Assembly: GCA_013398015.1 (NCBI GenBank)
Contig: VZRR01006576.1
Span: 1 to 64,000 of the forward strand
Reading direction: 5' to 3'
DNA length: 64,000 bases
Source of the DNA: Oreocharis arfaki
Taxonomy: Eukaryota; Chordata; Aves; Passeriformes; Paramythiidae
Shown: piece by piece, positions 32,729 to 44,456 of the stretch
Numbering within the stretch: the stretch's first letter is position 1
How the letters are laid out: each line of letters opens with the position of its first letter
Translations under genes and position numbers: made by a program
Notes under the pieces: generated by a model
Told to the model about the DNA's origin: nothing
Database searches by the model: none
Seen by the model: only the letters and a program-made list of their open reading frames with translations

Positions 32729-33911
32729 CCATGCAGCAGAAACAGAGGCAGGCATAAATATATATGAAATGTATTCAGAAAACATGAAATAATGCTAAAA
32801 CAAATCTTACTTTGACTCAAGCTTACTTCCCGTTGCCAAGAAAAACAAGACTGGGTTGATTTTCCACAAAAAAAGTTGGCAGTAAATCAGATTTTCATGG
32901 CTCCAATTTGACAAGAAAACTTTTAATAAAAATGCCAGGGTAGTACCCTTTACATATTTGCAGTATTTGATGGAGGCTTTTTGGAAGATGGCTGTTTTCC
33001 AAGGGATTCTAGGAACAAAACCTGGACTTTTTTTTTACCAGTAAATGAGTGTATATTTGTAACTCAAACCTGGAGCAGATGAGTTGCATTAATTCTAGAG
33101 GATATAGCTGCACTTGTATTTTTTCTGCTGAAAACTTTTACCACACTTTTCAGGCACAATCAAACCCTGGTTTTTTGCTGCAGACAAGGAGAAAAAAAAA
33201 GTTGAAAGCAAAGGAATTCTGCTGCCCCCACCCCAACCAATTTTGGTTCCTGAGTGTGCCTTGCAAGCAGCAAAAAAAGGGAGTGATTGATCTTTGCAGA
33301 AATCTTGACTATTTCAAGATCTGATCAGTATTCTTTAATTTCTTGAGTTAGGGATAACAATTTCTAAAATTCTGCATCAAAATGCCAGATCAGCCACTGA
33401 GAGAAGTACAGAGATGGAGTTTGCAAGGGGGTGATACAGGAAAATGTACACGCTGTAAGCATCGTTACCGGTAACACTGGCTTAATTAAAATAAAGAGGG
33501 TAATTTTCAAAGCTGCAGGAGCAATTTAGGAGTCTTGCTTCATGAGAAGGATGAGTTTGCTTTCCTTAGCTGAGATAACACTGCTCTTCGTGCTGGTTTT
33601 TAAGATTTCTCAGCACTTACATGAGTTACTTCTCTTGGTGGAGAAGAGGCTGAGTGAAAACCTCATGCTGGGGAGAAAAAGGTGAACTTTGGGCAGAAAT
33701 AAACAGGACAGGGCCAAGAAATGAATGTAGGTGATCTTCATCTAAATTCCCAACTAATGGTACCTGTGGAGAGGGTTCAGGTGGGGTCAGACTGGGAAGG
33801 GGTTTGCAGGGCCTCTTTTGAGGCCAACCACCAAAGACCTGGAGCTTTGACTTTAAACCTAAACCTCATCCCCAGCTGTCACCCCACTCCCATAATGCAA
33901 TTCCTAACCCC
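32729..33911. repeat. Duplicated block, copy 1
   Basis: This 1183-bp segment starts at CCATGCAGCAGAAACAGAGG and ends at GCAATTCCTAACCCC. It reappears at 33913-35095 with a constant offset of 1184, and no difference was seen in the parts compared. A frame of 91 codons at 33049-33324 is repeated exactly at 34233-34508. The block itself is AT-rich, non-coding and not a known transposon. Confidence 0.95.
33464..33475. promoter_or_regulatory. Perfect 12-bp palindrome GTTACCGGTAAC (also at 34648-34659)
   Basis: A perfect inverted repeat without spacer, resembling the kind of site bound by dimeric transcription factors (the centre ACCGGT is shared with grainyhead-type sites). No function is shown by the sequence. 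It appears twice only because the block is duplicated. Confidence 0.25.
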
Positions 33912-33912
33912 N
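33912..33912. other. Single undetermined base at duplication junction
   Basis: One N stands exactly between the two block copies. Such a placeholder is typical of two contigs joined without recognising their overlap. Confidence 1.
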
Positions 33913-35095
33913 CCATGCAGCAGAAACAGAGGCAGGCATAAATATATATGAAATGTATTCAGAAAACATGAAATAATGCTAAAACAAATCTTACTTTGAC
34001 TCAAGCTTACTTCCCGTTGCCAAGAAAAACAAGACTGGGTTGATTTTCCACAAAAAAAGTTGGCAGTAAATCAGATTTTCATGGCTCCAATTTGACAAGA
34101 AAACTTTTAATAAAAATGCCAGGGTAGTACCCTTTACATATTTGCAGTATTTGATGGAGGCTTTTTGGAAGATGGCTGTTTTCCAAGGGATTCTAGGAAC
34201 AAAACCTGGACTTTTTTTTTACCAGTAAATGAGTGTATATTTGTAACTCAAACCTGGAGCAGATGAGTTGCATTAATTCTAGAGGATATAGCTGCACTTG
34301 TATTTTTTCTGCTGAAAACTTTTACCACACTTTTCAGGCACAATCAAACCCTGGTTTTTTGCTGCAGACAAGGAGAAAAAAAAAGTTGAAAGCAAAGGAA
34401 TTCTGCTGCCCCCACCCCAACCAATTTTGGTTCCTGAGTGTGCCTTGCAAGCAGCAAAAAAAGGGAGTGATTGATCTTTGCAGAAATCTTGACTATTTCA
34501 AGATCTGATCAGTATTCTTTAATTTCTTGAGTTAGGGATAACAATTTCTAAAATTCTGCATCAAAATGCCAGATCAGCCACTGAGAGAAGTACAGAGATG
34601 GAGTTTGCAAGGGGGTGATACAGGAAAATGTACACGCTGTAAGCATCGTTACCGGTAACACTGGCTTAATTAAAATAAAGAGGGTAATTTTCAAAGCTGC
34701 AGGAGCAATTTAGGAGTCTTGCTTCATGAGAAGGATGAGTTTGCTTTCCTTAGCTGAGATAACACTGCTCTTCGTGCTGGTTTTTAAGATTTCTCAGCAC
34801 TTACATGAGTTACTTCTCTTGGTGGAGAAGAGGCTGAGTGAAAACCTCATGCTGGGGAGAAAAAGGTGAACTTTGGGCAGAAATAAACAGGACAGGGCCA
34901 AGAAATGAATGTAGGTGATCTTCATCTAAATTCCCAACTAATGGTACCTGTGGAGAGGGTTCAGGTGGGGTCAGACTGGGAAGGGGTTTGCAGGGCCTCT
35001 TTTGAGGCCAACCACCAAAGACCTGGAGCTTTGACTTTAAACCTAAACCTCATCCCCAGCTGTCACCCCACTCCCATAATGCAATTCCTAACCCC
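33913..35095. repeat. Duplicated block, copy 2
   Basis: Second copy of the 1183-bp block. It ends ten bases before a CR1 insertion starts (35105), whereas copy 1 ends at the N without that CR1. This fits a contig that stopped where repetitive CR1 sequence begins and was then joined to an overlapping neighbour. Confidence 0.95.
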
Positions 35096-35104
35096 ACTAT
35101 TTTA

Positions 35105-35508
35105 ATCATAGAATCATGGAATTTTTTGTGTGGGAAGGGACATCAAAGCTCTTCCAGTTCCATGGGCAGGGACACCTTCCACTAGCCCAGGCTGCTCCAA
35201 CCCCCATGTCCAGCCTGGCCTTGGGCACTGCCAGGGATCCAGGGGCAGCCACAGCTGCTCTGGGCACCCTGTGCCAGGGCCTGCCCACCCTCTCAGGGAA
35301 CAATTCCTTCCCAATATCCCATCCATCCCTGCCCTCTGGCACTGGGAAGCCATTCCCTGGGTCCTGTCCCTCCACCCCTTGTCCCCAGTCCCTCTCCAGC
35401 TCTCCTGGGGTCCCTTTAGGTGCTGGAAGGGGCTCTGAGCTCTCCCTGGAGCCTTCTCTTCTCCAGGCTGAACAATCCCAGCTCTCCCAGCCTGGCTCCA
35501 TCCCTTTA
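35105..35508 (-). mobile_element. CR1 LINE 3' end (type A)
   Basis: The plus view begins with ATCATAGAATCATGGAATTT (tail with octamer repeat). It contains GGGCAGCCACAGCTGCTCTG and ends at the ORF2 C-terminal block CTTCTCTTCTCCAGGCTGAA and CAATCCCAGCTCTCCCAGCC. A 205-codon minus frame (35106-35723) spans it and its flank and is not a gene. Confidence 0.93.
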
Positions 35509-36494
35509 ATCATTTCCAATGCCCTTAAGAAGAGAAGGCTGCCCTCAAAAATCTTAGGAATTAACCAAAATAATGCTTCAGATTTAATGATGGGAGTTGT
35601 TTTTTTCAGGCAGTCACCAACTGTAGAAATGAAGTTGTTCTTTAATTTCAGCCTGGAATATGCAGGTAGTGAGCACAGTATCTTACAGTGGTTCTGATAC
35701 CATTGGTGCTTATTCTTGTTCATTGAATTTTGGGTCTATTCCCTGTGGGTTTGTGCATGTGAATGAGGAAACTAAAGCAGATTTGGTGTCCAGCAAGCAC
35801 CAAATGCTCTGCTCCCGCTAACAGGGGTGCAAGAGTCCAACGGGATAGATGATCCTTCCCAGGGATAGGGTAAAATCCAAAGAAAACCCTAAAATTGTAG
35901 ACAGTGTGGATGAAATGGATCCAGCAGCTCTTGCTGTTGCCTGCTCCTGTCACAGCAAAGCCCAGGCCGACGGAACAGCCACAGCTCATGGTTCTGTCGT
36001 CACCTTCCAGTGAAACTCAGAATTGAAGCCTCTGGTTCTATTTACAACGTTAAAATCCAAACCAATTCCCATCTGAACAACCTTTTTCCTTTTTTTTCCT
36101 GCAAAACAATCTCCCGAACTCCAAGCCCTTGCTGATTAGAGGAGAAGGGTTCTGCAGTGTGTGAACAGCGCACAGCATGATGCATCTTCATTACCAGAAT
36201 TCACAGTGACGATCATTTATCATAAAAGCTGCTGACAATGGGCATTAATCTCTGAGCAAAGCAAGGAGGAAACTCTGTTCTCGTGGCAGTGCAATTCATT
36301 TTGTCCCTCTCCCTCTCCTCCACGCCTGAGGGACTGGGAGTTCTCTGGGCAATGCAATTGCAGCCTTAGCAGTGTGGGGTTTTTGGGCGTGGAATACGGA
36401 ATTCTTTTGGTGGGATGTGGAATCCAGAGGTGACCATGCTGCTGGCAGAATGTGCCTGTGTTTCACACAGCCCAGACCAGTTTTCCTCCCATCC
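35509..36494. other. Unique DNA, nothing recognised
   Basis: The part at about 36150-36290 is AT-rich and lacks repeats; it could be a conserved element, but that cannot be judged from a single genome. Confidence 0.4.
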
Positions 36495-36848
36495 TCAGTT
36501 TTGGAAGGGACCTCAAAGCCCATCCAATGCCACTCCTGCCATGGGCAGGGACCCCTCCCACTGTCCCAGGCTGCTCCAAGCCCCAGTGTCCAGCCTGGCC
36601 TTGGACACTGCCAGGGATCCAGGGGCAGCCACAGCTGCTCTGGGCACCCTGTGCCAGGGCCTGCCCCCCCTCCCAGGAAACAATTCCTTCCCAATATCCC
36701 ACCCAGCCCTGCCCTCTGGCACTGGGAAGCCATTCCCTGTGTCCTGTCCCTCCATCCCTTGTCCCCAGTCCCTCTCCAGCTCTCCTGGGGTCCCTTTAGG
36801 TGCTGGAATGGACTTGGAGGTCTCCCTGGAGCCTTCTCTTCTCCAGCT
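36495..36848 (-). mobile_element. CR1 LINE 3' end (type A)
   Basis: It starts at TTTTGGAAGGGACCTCAAAG without a tail octamer. It contains GGGCAGCCACAGCTGCTCTG and ends at CCTTCTCTTCTCCAGCTCTG. Confidence 0.92.
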
Positions 36849-37451
36849 CTGTTTAAGGCAGAGAACAGGAACTCTTTCAGGAGGAAGGTTCAGCAATACA
36901 TTTCTATGCTGGAAACATTTATTTTTCTTTTAAAAAATATATTAGAACTGTTGGATGCCTTCAGAAATACAAACAAACGTCTGCTGTAATGAGCTGCGTG
37001 TTGTCTATTCCTTATTTTTGTCCACTTGTACTTCTTTTTCCTCTCTGTATATGTATATATATATTTATACATAGAAGAGTTAAATGATTTGGTCAAGCAG
37101 ACCTGGGAAAAGCGATGCACTCCCACACACATCTGGTGTCTTGTTAGTGAATTTTTACCCATTTTTACTCAGTTAAATTCTGAAGGCTAATAAAATACCC
37201 TCTTGTTTCCCCCTACGGAATATTTTGTTGGAAGTCAACACAACATCCGTGTATTTCCCCAAATTTCCATCGAAGCTGGGAGTTATCTCCTAAATCTGAC
37301 TGCCCAACCTGCTGTGGATTTATTCCACCTCAGAGCAAGGCAGCAGTTTGGGTTATTGCAAAGCAAACTGTGTGTGCCTAAAATTCCATTTCTGCTTGGA
37401 GAGCATGGCAAGCTGGCTAATTCCAGTGGAATATGGATGCTGTGCTGTCCA
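36849..37451. other. Unique DNA with a TA-rich tract
   Basis: A (TA)n-like tract with interruptions lies at about 37047-37072. Nothing else recognised. Confidence 0.5.
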
Positions 37452-37617
37452 GCGTGGAGAGGAGAAGGCTCCAGGGAGACCTCAGAGCCCCTTCCAGCAC
37501 CTAAAGGGGCTCCAGGAGACATGGAGAGGGACTTGGGACAAGGGGTGGAGGGACAGGACCCAGGGAATGGCTTCCCAGTGCCAGAGGGCAGGGATGGATG
37601 GGATATTGGGAAGGAAC
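37452..37617 (+). mobile_element. CR1 LINE fragment missing its 3' end (type A)
   Basis: It runs from GTGGAGAGGAGAAGGCTCCA to GATGGGATATTGGGAAGGAA and then stops abruptly. The next type A sequence (TTGTTCCCTGGGAGGGTG) is replaced by CCAGATGTGTTTATAAGG. Since CR1 insertion starts at the 3' end, a copy without it must have lost it later by deletion or rearrangement. Confidence 0.88.
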
Positions 37618-40600
37618 CAGATGTGTTTATAAGGAACTGGATTTTCCCAAAAAGCGGGAGGTGAAATGAGCCCAGCACCTGAGCAATTTGATTTTCAAGC
37701 CCCCCAGTAACAAGTTATAAGGTGCCTTCCTCTATCCTGGGTCTCTCCCTCCCCGTTTGGAGCCCTGGGGTCTCTGCCCTGTGTTTCCCTCTGGTGCTGG
37801 GAGAACAGGGAAACCTCCAACCCGCTCCGTGCCTGGAGGCCCAAATGCCTCTTGCATTTTCCCGAATTCCTCCGTGGCACAGTCTCAGCTGGATAAACAC
37901 TGGAGAAGCAGCCCCCAAATAGCCCTGCACCCCCCAGTAGTGTCCTCCATCCCTGGGATAACTCAGAGGCACACGGCAGAAGAGACCTGGAAAGAGCCAG
38001 TCAGAGATTTTCCTGTTCAATATTTCATCTTGGGGAAGGGCAGAGAATATATTTGAGTCAGAAGAAATTACAGATAAGTGCCTGATGTGTTTTAGGGTGG
38101 GTATTTTAGAAGGATAAAACTTGTTATGAATTTCTCCCCGGTTTCTGAGTTGACAGCCTTCATGAAAATATGTAAAGCACTTTAATGAAAACCTCAGGCA
38201 GTGTTTTCTTGTTATTTTTCTTATTTGAAGCTGCCTTTATCGGGAATAAAATAGCAGATATTGAAAGCTGTGTGTTCTGCTCTTCTCTGTTTGTTTGGGA
38301 AGTGAAAACTATTTAAATAAAGGAGAATGTGTGAGATTAATTTCTCTTCTTAATCAGTAATTAAGATACCAACAATATCATTAATCTTCTATTTTATGTT
38401 TTCCAGGTGATCAACATATAATCTCCGCAGCTATGGCTGAGAAGTGCAATTAAGGTACTGTGGTAATTCCCTTTTAATATGGGCATGTTTTTGCTGGAAA
38501 TGATTCCCAAAATCCTCTCTCGAATAATTTTCAATAACCTGTGTTCCTCGAGGCTGAGTTAACCTCTGGATGGTTTTCATTTGCCGGTTTGTCCACTGCA
38601 CTTCCTGAAAACGAATTTTTTTTTTTTTTCCTTGTATTCATTAACTTTTGGTTTCCTGGTGCTGAATTCAGGAATGTTTTAGGGTGTCTGTACAGACACA
38701 CAATGAGAGCCATGCTTCCATGATGAAGGTCATGTCTTCGAAATGTTAACTCCGAAAACAGGGTGGGGAAAGGATGGAAAATGTGTCCCTCTGGAGCGCT
38801 GGCTGCTGCACGTTCCGTGGCATCGAGAATTTGTTGATTGGAATCACAAGATGGAAATCGGCTCAGCAGCTCTGCTGGACCACTGGGAAAAGAGGCTTGG
38901 TTTTGTTGGGAATGCACATCTCATGACTGGGATTATTTCCCTTCAAGCCGTGTTTCCACTTGTGGAATTCTGGCTGGGATTTTGAACACAGACTGGCGGG
39001 AGGAGAGGAGGAGGAGGAGGGACAGGTGGCAGGTTCCTTTTCCTGGGCACTGAACTCAGGTGCCAACGTAAACTGCAATGAAAAAAAGTCATTTCTTTCC
39101 TAGGAAAAGTTCGGATAAAGATTCAACACTTGATGAGCAACATGGAGCAGTTGTTGTCGAATGGCAGGAACTGATTCTTGCCAAAGCAATTGTCAGCACA
39201 GGATTTCCATTCCCCTTCTACATCCATATCAGTTTAATGTTACTGTCAAAGGAGGAAGCTGGAAAATCATCCTGCAATTCCAGTTCTCCTTTTTGTTGGG
39301 ATTTTTTGTTGCTGAGTCTGTGGGATTTATTTGACTAAAGCATAGCAAAGCTCTTGGTTTTGTTAGCGACTTCCTTTGGAGAAAGCGAATCCATTACTTC
39401 TCCGATTGTTATCTCTGGTCCCCAGCAAAAACCTTTCATGTCTATTTCCATCTGGGAATAATGCATCCTGATGTGAGAAAACTGGGCAGAAAGAGATCCC
39501 AGGAAGTCCACGCAGATCAGCTGATTTCTTAGGTCAGGTTTGGAACAAAGAGTAATCCAGAAGGTCCTGAGCGAAAAATGGGATAAAAGGGAAAATTCTG
39601 CTCAGCAGGTGATTTTATCTGAGCACCAGGCCGGTTCTTTTTGCTGAGCAATTGAACATCTCACACTACAGAGATGCAGGGGGCTTAAGCTCTCTGGATT
39701 TATAGGCAGCCTTTATTCAGTGCAGTTCCCAGAGGAAATTATTATTGAAAGCGGAGATGGCGCAGATTAATACAGGAATTATAAGGAGCTGGCTGAGGCA
39801 GATAAGGAGCTGGGAAAAGAGGGGACTGTGACACAATGAGGTGAGCTCCAGGTGCAGGGGGGGAATCAGAAGCATTCCTGAGGGACAGGTCTCATCACCA
39901 GCCCTCCCTAACACTTCTTTAGTGACCTTGGTCAAGGTCTTTGATGCAGGTTTTGAAGCTCCTGTAATGCTGTGAAGGACACGAGAATTGCACAAAAGAA
40001 TTTTGTTGACTTTGTGGATTAGTAGAACAAATGCAGCAGAAAATTTAATAATCATAAGCCATTGTGTTAGGGACTAAGAGCAGGGGGGCTGCTGTAAACA
40101 TAACAAGAGTTTCAGCATATGGAAGTTCAACTTTTTTTTTAGGGAAAGTGTTTGGTTGTAGAACGTAGCTGAAGCTTTCACAACTCCAGAATTTGCCAGG
40201 GCACCTGTTCCTCCAAGAGCTGTGATTTACTCTAAATAGTTCAGACCTAGGTATGTTATAAAGGCAGAATAAATAAAATTTTAGATCTAAAATATCAGGT
40301 TCTGAACCTGATTCCATCAAGTTTGAATTGGCTGCAGGTGTGAAGCCAACCTTGCCTGAGGAGTAGGAGGAAGGTGCCAGACTAGCAGGAAGTAGGTTAT
40401 TGTAGCAGCCTTGGAACTGATTTTTCGTGGAACCAGCCCATCTGCCTACTCCCCTCCAAAGATCCCCAAACAGACCAGAAAATGGAACCAAGCCAGGGTG
40501 GATCTCGGGCTCTAAGTGAGCAGTCCTGTTCCTTGAGGTAGGAAACCTTCGCTGGAGCTGGGGAGCTGGAGCAGCTCAGCCATGGGGACAGAGCTGGAGG

Positions 40601-41005
40601 CAGAGCCCTCCCAAGGGGAGCTCCAGGAGGAGGTTGGAGGATCAAACTGTGCAGCTCTGGCTCCAGGAGGGAGAAATTCAGCACGATCTGACTATGGGGC
40701 ACATCAGCCTCGCACAGAGGCAAACTGGAGGGATCAGTGCTCACCCCACCTCACAGAAGAACCAGCACGTGGTGTGGGGGTCCAGCTTCCTAAAGAGTGT
40801 GTCAGAATACACTGACACCTGCCTTAGGTGGCACTGGCAGTGTGTGGGGACCAGGACAAGGGCTTGGTGTCCTCAAAGGCAGCTTCCTAGAGGAATTCAG
40901 GGGCACTGGAAGGTTCACTGACCCAGGGGCATCACTCAGCATTCTTCCCTCGAGGTGAAGAAGCCTAAAACTACTGAGAAAGAGGAAAAAGAGGGGGCAT
41001 TTTAT
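37618..41005. other. Unique DNA; one exon-like segment
   Basis: No gene recognised. A splice-like pair (TTTATGTTTTCCAG ending at 38406 and AAG/GTACTG at 38454/38455) bounds 48 bases in an AT-rich tract (38100-38460). A T13 run lies near 38617. The GC-richer part at 40540-40920 has open frames without recognisable domains. Confidence 0.35.
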
Positions 41006-41150
41006 CACAGAATCCCAGGATGGTTTAGCTTGGAAGAGACCTTAAAGCTCTTCTAGTTCCACCCCCCCTGCTGCCTTCCACTTTCCCAGGCTGCTCCCAA
41101 GCCCTGTCCAGCCTGGCCTTGGACACTTCCAGGGATGGGACATCTTAGCA
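41006..41150 (-). mobile_element. CR1 LINE 3' end (type A), short and diverged
   Basis: It starts with ATCACAGAATCCCAGGATGG (tail) and GCTTGGAAGAGACCTTAAAG and ends after CTTGGACACTTCCAGGGATG. Confidence 0.9.
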
Positions 41151-41740
41151 CAACCCCACCTGCAGAGTAGCACCCCCAGAGTTATACCAAGATGATGGTT
41201 AAAGGGAGCAAAGGAACCCCAAAATCGGTCCTCATCACTGAAACAGGAGTATGATCATCACGAGTATGCTGTGCTCTGTGTCCAACCCTCTGAGGATTTG
41301 GGATTAAAGCCAAAAGGATGAGAAAGAAAAGGAATGCTCTACAAATCAGTGAAAAAATTGGTCAAAAGATAGGAAACAGAAGGTTGGAGTAACTGAGCAG
41401 TTTCCTGAGTGAGAGGATGACAGCAGCACGGTCTCCAAGGAATCTGCACAAACCTGTGATACTCAACTGATAAATGAGCTGCGAAAGACACAGGGTGTGC
41501 TGCTGGTGCTTCCTCCAGAGCACTGGAGCCGAGTGCTGACTGTGGAAAACTGCAGCAGGACTGAGGCAGAATTAACTGCTGGGTGAGGCTGTGGCAGGTG
41601 AAATCCCCTGAAGGTGGATGCAAAGGGAAGAAGACAAAAGTCCCACCCACAGGTGATGAGTGCTGAGCTGGGCATTGCCACTCACTGTCCAAGAGCTGTA
41701 AAATACAAAAGATGCCTCTCCCAGAGTGATCATCAAGGAA
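41151..41740. other. Unique DNA between two CR1 pieces, nothing recognised
   Basis: No repeat or gene seen. The two flanking CR1 pieces lie in the same orientation. Confidence 0.45.
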
Positions 41741-41916
41741 TCATCCCAGAATGGTGTGGGCTGGAAAGGACTTCAAAGCCCATCCCATTCCACCCCCTGC
41801 CATGGGCTGGGACACCTTCCACTGTCCCAGGCTGCTCCAAGCCCTGTCCAGCCTGGCCTTGGACACTGCCAGGGATCCAGGGGCAGCCACAGCTGCTCTG
41901 GGCACCCTGTCCCATG
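41741..41916 (-). mobile_element. CR1 LINE 3' end (type A), short
   Basis: It starts with ATCATCCCAGAATGGTGTGG (tail) and stops at CTGCTCTGGGCACCCTGTCC. Confidence 0.9.
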
Positions 41917-43224
41917 TTAGTTTTAGTTCTGGAAGTTTCATAGCAGGGCCTGAAAAATAGAAATCCTTTTTGTTAAGGAAGTGAGTGAGCTGCAAGTTTT
42001 ACAATGAAAGGAAGCTGCAACATTGTGGGGATTTAAAAAACAAACAGAAACCTGTGTGCACGTAATAAGATGGAAAATGGTGTCACTGTTACATCTAACA
42101 GGGCCCTAACGGACAGATGTTCCCAGAGAACAGATATCCATTAGAACACAATGGAAAGGAGGAGATTTTGAAAGAGAGCCAGAACCTACAGATGGAAACT
42201 TTAAATAAACAAAAATCAAGTTGTAAGTAGCCAGTATAAATAATGCAGGGGATGTGTCACATGTTCTGGATTGTTCAGAGCAGCAGACAGTCCCTGCATT
42301 CCAGACAGGTTGGGAGGGATGGAGCAGCCTGCAGTGGGATCAGTGAGAGGGAGTCGGAGCCTCCAGGACAAAAGGAATGCCAGGACTCCAGGAAAGAGCA
42401 AAGACTTTGCAGAATTGGTTGTTTGAACAGTGATTTTCCTCTCCCTGGTGCTGTCCAAGAGTTAGTTTGGGGATGCTCCATCCCACAGGAGTTCCTTGGG
42501 CTATTTTGAAGATAAATAAAGGCAAAGCAGAGAATATAAGACACTGCATGTTTGAGTGTATGAAGTGATAAAAGATGGGCAAAAAGAGTCCTCCCACTTG
42601 GGCCACTGTTTTCATTTGTTTCTTAACAGAGGAAGTGTTTTTGGAAGAGTCTTTTGAGAGTGGCCCCACAGTGTCCCAGCAAGCCCCAGGTGACCTCAGT
42701 GGCAGCAGAAGGCAAGTGCTTTGCTAAGCCACACATCAGAAGTGTTCGGGGATTGCTGATTTTAAGAAACCAGCCACAAGACTGAGGAGGATTTAATGTC
42801 CAAGCAACAACCAAGACAGTGTTCCCTTGGAAAGACCCCCCACACTGACAGGGAGATTGTGCTGGTTGGGAAACAGAGGACAACTGTGAGAAGGAAGTGG
42901 TGGAGCTTTGTGCCTCCCAATTGCCTGCTGCCCTGCTCTGAGGGGAGAAGTAATTTAGCTTTGGACACAGAAGACCAGAAGCCTTGGGTGAGGGCAGATA
43001 AAATCGTGGTTTTCCCAGCAAATGCAGCGACCCCTCTTTGGAATGTGAATGCAACTTCTCAGTCTTTTTGGAGCTTTTACCCCTCTCCAAAAAAAACCCC
43101 AAAAATTCCTAATCATGTTGCTTGCAGAGCTGTCCATCTCTTCCTTTCAGCCCAAGGGCATGCCTGTTGCCAACATGAGCTGTAAATCCAGTTCTGTAGT
43201 CCATTCCACATGAAATCCATGGGA
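41917..43224. other. Unique DNA, nothing recognised
   Basis: Open frames of up to about 159 codons (42623-43102, minus) show no known domain. Confidence 0.4.
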
Positions 43225-43625
43225 AATCAAGAGCACCCTCAGCAGCCGTGCAGGAGACACTGAACTGAGGATGTGGTGACACAGCCCAAGGGCCATCCAC
43301 AGAGGCCTGGACAAGCTCGGGAAGCGGCACCTGGGAATCTCATGAGATTTAACAATCCAGGTTCTGGTGCTGCCCCTGAGTCTGCACAATCCGAGATAAG
43401 AGCACAGTCTGGGGGAATCCTTCCCTGGGAGGGTGGGCAGGCCCTGACACAGGGTGCCCAGAGCAGCTGTGGCTGCCCCTGGATCCCTGGCAGTGTCCAA
43501 GGCCAGGCTGGACATCGGGGCTTGGAGCAGCCTGGGACAGTGGAAGGTGTCCCTGCCCATGGCAGGGGTGGGATGGGAAGTGTTTAAGGTTCCTTCCAGC
43601 CCAAACCATGAGTGATTCTGTGATT
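43225..43625 (+). mobile_element. CR1 LINE, ORF2 piece joined to 3' end (type A)
   Basis: The left part (AGCACCCTCAGCAGCCGTGC, CTGGACAAGCTCGGGAAG, ATCTCATGAGATTTAACAAT) matches CR1 ORF2 just after the catalytic motif. At about 43420 it jumps to the type A 3' block TTCCCTGGGAGGGTGGGCAG and ends with AAACCATGAGTGATTCTGTG. Several hundred bases of ORF2 between the two parts are deleted. Confidence 0.9.
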
Positions 43626-44109
43626 TCTGCCCAATTTTTTATTCCCTTAATGCCTCACTTGTTTTTTTGCATCCCAGCTCTGCAGTTACACATTGCCAAG
43701 AAAATATCTGTATGTGTTGTGTTCCAGCTCTCACACACCACAGGTAAAATACTGTCATTAAAGGAACTGATTTAGAACCCCATGTTATTAAATAAATGCT
43801 TCCTGATAGGGGCTTGATGCAAGAGGGAAGTTGTTGGCAAAAGTGTGTCATAAACCAGCGACTTCACATTAATTAACAGAGAAGAGAGAAGGCTTTGCAT
43901 TTCCTTATGCTAAAAACCAGTGTGAAGAAATTATTTTAAATAACTCCAGCTTGTTCGTGAATCCTTGTGTCTGGTGAGTTCACCTGGCTTCTTAAAAAAT
44001 AGGTTCTATAAAGTCTATGGTGCATCATTGAAGTGATTTGATTTAATAAAAGGCTGTGCCTTTTTGGTCTCTGGTTTCTGGCAATTTGGGTGATCTTGGA
44101 ATCAGACAT
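43626..44109. other. Unique AT-rich DNA, nothing recognised
   Basis: No gene, RNA or transposon recognised. Confidence 0.5.
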
Positions 44110-44456
44110 TCCCACTCTGCACAGCTCCCTGACAGGAGGGGGCAGCCGGGGGGGGTCGGGCTCTGCTGCCAGGGAACAGGGACAGGACAAGGGGAAACGG
44201 CCTCAGGCTGGGCCAGGGGAGGCTCAGCTTGGACAGCAGCAGGAATTTCTGCCTGGAAAGGGTGCTCAGGCCTTGGCAGGGGCTGCCCAGGGAGCTTTGG
44301 AGTGCCCATCGCTGGAGGTGTTCAAAAAACACATGCATGTGGCACTTGAGGATGTGGTTAATGGTGAACATGGTGGTGGTGCTGGTTGATGGTCGGATCT
44401 GATGATCTTAAAGGTCTTTTCCAACCTCAGTGAATCTAAGATACTCTGTGACTTCC
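44110..44456 (+). mobile_element. CR1 LINE, ORF2 end plus 3' end (type B)
   Basis: It begins near CTCTGCACAGCTCCCTGACA, carries GGTGCTCAGGCCTTGG, and ends with GATCTTAAAGGTCTTTTCCA and ACCTCAGTGAATCTAAGATA. Its 5' part matches the copies at 21132 and 25355 closely. Its last 120 bases follow a different end form (TGGTGGTGGTGCTGG), also seen at 47795. Confidence 0.93.

Noticed and set aside
35106..35723. 205-codon minus-strand frame
   Set aside because: It runs through a reverse CR1 3' end and its flank; the peptide is shared with other type A copies and is not a host gene.
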